Program-made: the position numbers and the translations under genes
Notes under the pieces: generated by a model
Told to the model about the DNA's origin: nothing
Databases searched by the model: none
Seen by the model: only the letters and a program-made list of their open reading frames with translations
Part shown: positions 31,945-33,025 of the stretch, one piece after another
Numbering within the stretch: the stretch's first letter is position 1
Layout: every line of letters starts with the position of its first letter
NCBI GenBank assembly: GCA_943370145.1
Contig: CALRPY020000049.1
Location: 1 to 33,025 of the forward strand
DNA from: Ga0077536 sp943370145
GTDB taxonomy: Bacteria > Pseudomonadota > Gammaproteobacteria > Ga0077536
Length of the DNA stretch: 33,025 bases
Direction of reading: 5' to 3'

Positions 31945-33025
31945 GTGTTCACACTCTCTCCGGGCCGCCTGGCCGGCCCGATCCTCCTCACGCTGGCGCT
32001 CGCCGGTTGCGCCGGGATACCGGCCGATCGCGGCCTCGACGCCGTCGACCGGGAACTCGCCGCGCGCGGGGTCGCCGCGACCCCGACGGCCGCCGCGCTC
32101 GCCGGTTTTCCAGCGCCGGCGCCCGAGCTGCTCGCCGCGCCACTCACGCTCGACGACGCCCAGCGCCTCGCGCTCGCGCACAACCCGACGCTGCTCGCGC
32201 AGTTTGCCGCGCTCGGCATCGCGCAGGCGGACGCCTATGACGCCGCGCGTCTCGCCAATCCCCGTTTCTCGCTCGCCTGGCTGGACGCCGCGGGCGGCGG
32301 CGAAAAGATCACGCTGGGCCTGGCGCAGAACGTCGCCGATCTGCTGACGCTGTCGCCACGCCGGCGCATCGCCGAGGGCGAGATTGGCCGTGCGCAGCAG
32401 CAGGCCGGCGCGGCGCTGCTCGCGCTGGCTGCGGACGTCGAAGCCGCGTACTGGCGTCACGTCACCGCGCTTGCGGTGCGCGAACTCCGTCGCGCGATTG
32501 CCGAGGCAGGCTCTGTGAGCGCCGACTTCGCGCTTGCGCTGCATGCGGCGGGCAACATCAACCAGCTCGCCCTCGACCGTGAACGCGCCGCGGCCGAGAC
32601 ACTCGCGATCGAGGCCGTGCGCACCGAGGTCGAGGTCGCCGCGACCCGCGCCGCGCTGGCGCTGCTGATGGGAGTCGACGCCGGCCAGTCGTGGACCGTC
32701 GCCGGTGGCCTGCCGCTGCCGGTGGCGCAGGAAGACGACCTGGCGGCCCTGCAGCGGATCGCGGCAGCCGGCCGGCTCGATCTGCTCGCCGCGCAGCGCG
32801 GCGTCGTGCTGCTCGAAGACGCGCTGGGTCTCGCGCGGAGCTTCCGCTGGCTGGGCAGTTTCGAGGTCGGCGTCGAACACGAGGACGAACCCGACGGCGG
32901 AGAACTGACCGGCCCCACTTTCGCGTTCGAAGTCCCGCTGTTCAACCAGGGCGGGGGCCGCGTGACGCGGGCCGCCGCGCAGCTCGACGGCGCGCGTGCC
33001 ACCGCCCGCGGCACCGCGCTGGCGG
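31945..33025 (+). CDS. TolC/CzcC-family outer-membrane efflux lipoprotein (partial, runs off the window)
   Basis: A GTG with CAGGAG seven nt upstream opens a frame of 360 codons with no stop before the right edge. The signal peptide ends in a lipobox, LTLALAGC, so the protein is lipidated in the outer membrane. The outer-membrane efflux domain shows LTLDDAQRLALAHNPTL, a classic TolC/CzcC repeat start, then FAALGIAQADAYDAARLANPRFSLAW, AALLALAADVEAAYWRHVTA, the AGNINQLALDRERAAAETLA block and FEVPLFNQGGGRVTRAAAQL, the typical 'P-L-F-N-Q-G-R' turn. CzcC-type proteins form the exit channel of RND heavy-metal pumps, so czcB/czcA-like genes are expected just beyond the window. Specificity (Cu, Zn, Co, Cd or organic) cannot be read from this subunit. 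Confidence 0.9.
   Translation, partial: MFTLSPGRLAGPILLTLALAGCAGIPADRGLDAVDRELAARGVAATPTAAALAGFPAPAPELLAAPLTLDDAQRLALAHNPTLLAQFAALGIAQADAYDAARLANPRFSLAWLDAAGGGEKITLGLAQNVADLLTLSPRRRIAEGEIGRAQQQAGAALLALAADVEAAYWRHVTALAVRELRRAIAEAGSVSADFALALHAAGNINQLALDRERAAAETLAIEAVRTEVEVAATRAALALLMGVDAGQSWTVAGGLPLPVAQEDDLAALQRIAAAGRLDLLAAQRGVVLLEDALGLARSFRWLGSFEVGVEHEDEPDGGELTGPTFAFEVPLFNQGGGRVTRAAAQLDGARATARGTALA

Noticed and set aside
31864..32880. 338-codon minus-strand open frame at the right edge
   Set aside because: It lies opposite the TolC/CzcC-type gene, whose plus-strand frame has a lipobox, a good ribosome-binding site and family motifs.

Overview
The window is GC-rich bacterial chromosome (about two thirds G+C by eye), densely packed with genes on both strands. 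The gene set points to a gammaproteobacterium: a CRP/Vfr-type regulator, a FimV-like protein, TtcA, Rep helicase, Rnk, glyoxalase II (GloB) and GroES/GroEL. A CIRCE-like operator in front of groES, together with the high GC, fits a lineage near the Xanthomonadales/Nevskiales better than the enterics. No rRNA, tRNA, CRISPR array, prophage or complete insertion sequence was recognised.

Layout. 1-374: repeat-rich intergenic DNA with a 39-bp perfect palindrome and a dispersed 'CACGGAG' repeat. 375-6375: a methyltransferase, an orphan FimV-like LysM/TPR membrane protein with a small exported partner, a second methyltransferase, a SEL1-repeat periplasmic protein, a 67-codon gene and crp. 6497-9255: a putative lipoprotein gene divergent from groES-groEL, which carries a sigma32-type promoter, a CIRCE-like operator and a strong terminator. 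9448-12135: an unrecognised two-gene unit, an FmdB-like protein lacking most zinc ligands, and gloB. 12186-12339: a cluster of REP-like repeats. 12359-16487: a luciferase-like oxidoreductase, an rRNA pseudouridine synthase and an ABC transporter (ATPase plus membrane protein). 16551-18873: another hairpin repeat, a lipoprotein, a TraB-family membrane protein and a small Gly/Tyr/His-rich exported protein. 19077-22059: rep helicase convergent with ttcA. 22060-22631: repeat-rich intergenic DNA. 22632-26628: hyuA-hyuB. 26929-29127: a DUF4239 membrane protein, rnk, a thioredoxin-like protein and an exported TPR protein. 29321-31395: an operon of a PurD-like ATP-grasp enzyme and an MptpB-type phosphatase. 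31471-33025: a Cys/His-rich exported protein followed by a TolC/CzcC-type outer-membrane efflux lipoprotein that runs off the window, probably the start of a metal-efflux locus.

How the genes work together. Most are housekeeping or stand-alone genes. Clear functional units are groES-groEL, the ABC pair with overlapping ATGA, hyuA-hyuB, the ATP-grasp/phosphatase pair, the unknown pair at 9448-10732, and the probable metal-efflux locus at the right edge. The best supported unusual regulatory feature is the groESL control region. The most open biological questions are the unknown pair, the ATP-grasp/phosphatase operon and the several families of palindromic repeats. Long open frames opposite fimV-like, rep, hyuA and hyuB are treated as artefacts of high GC.
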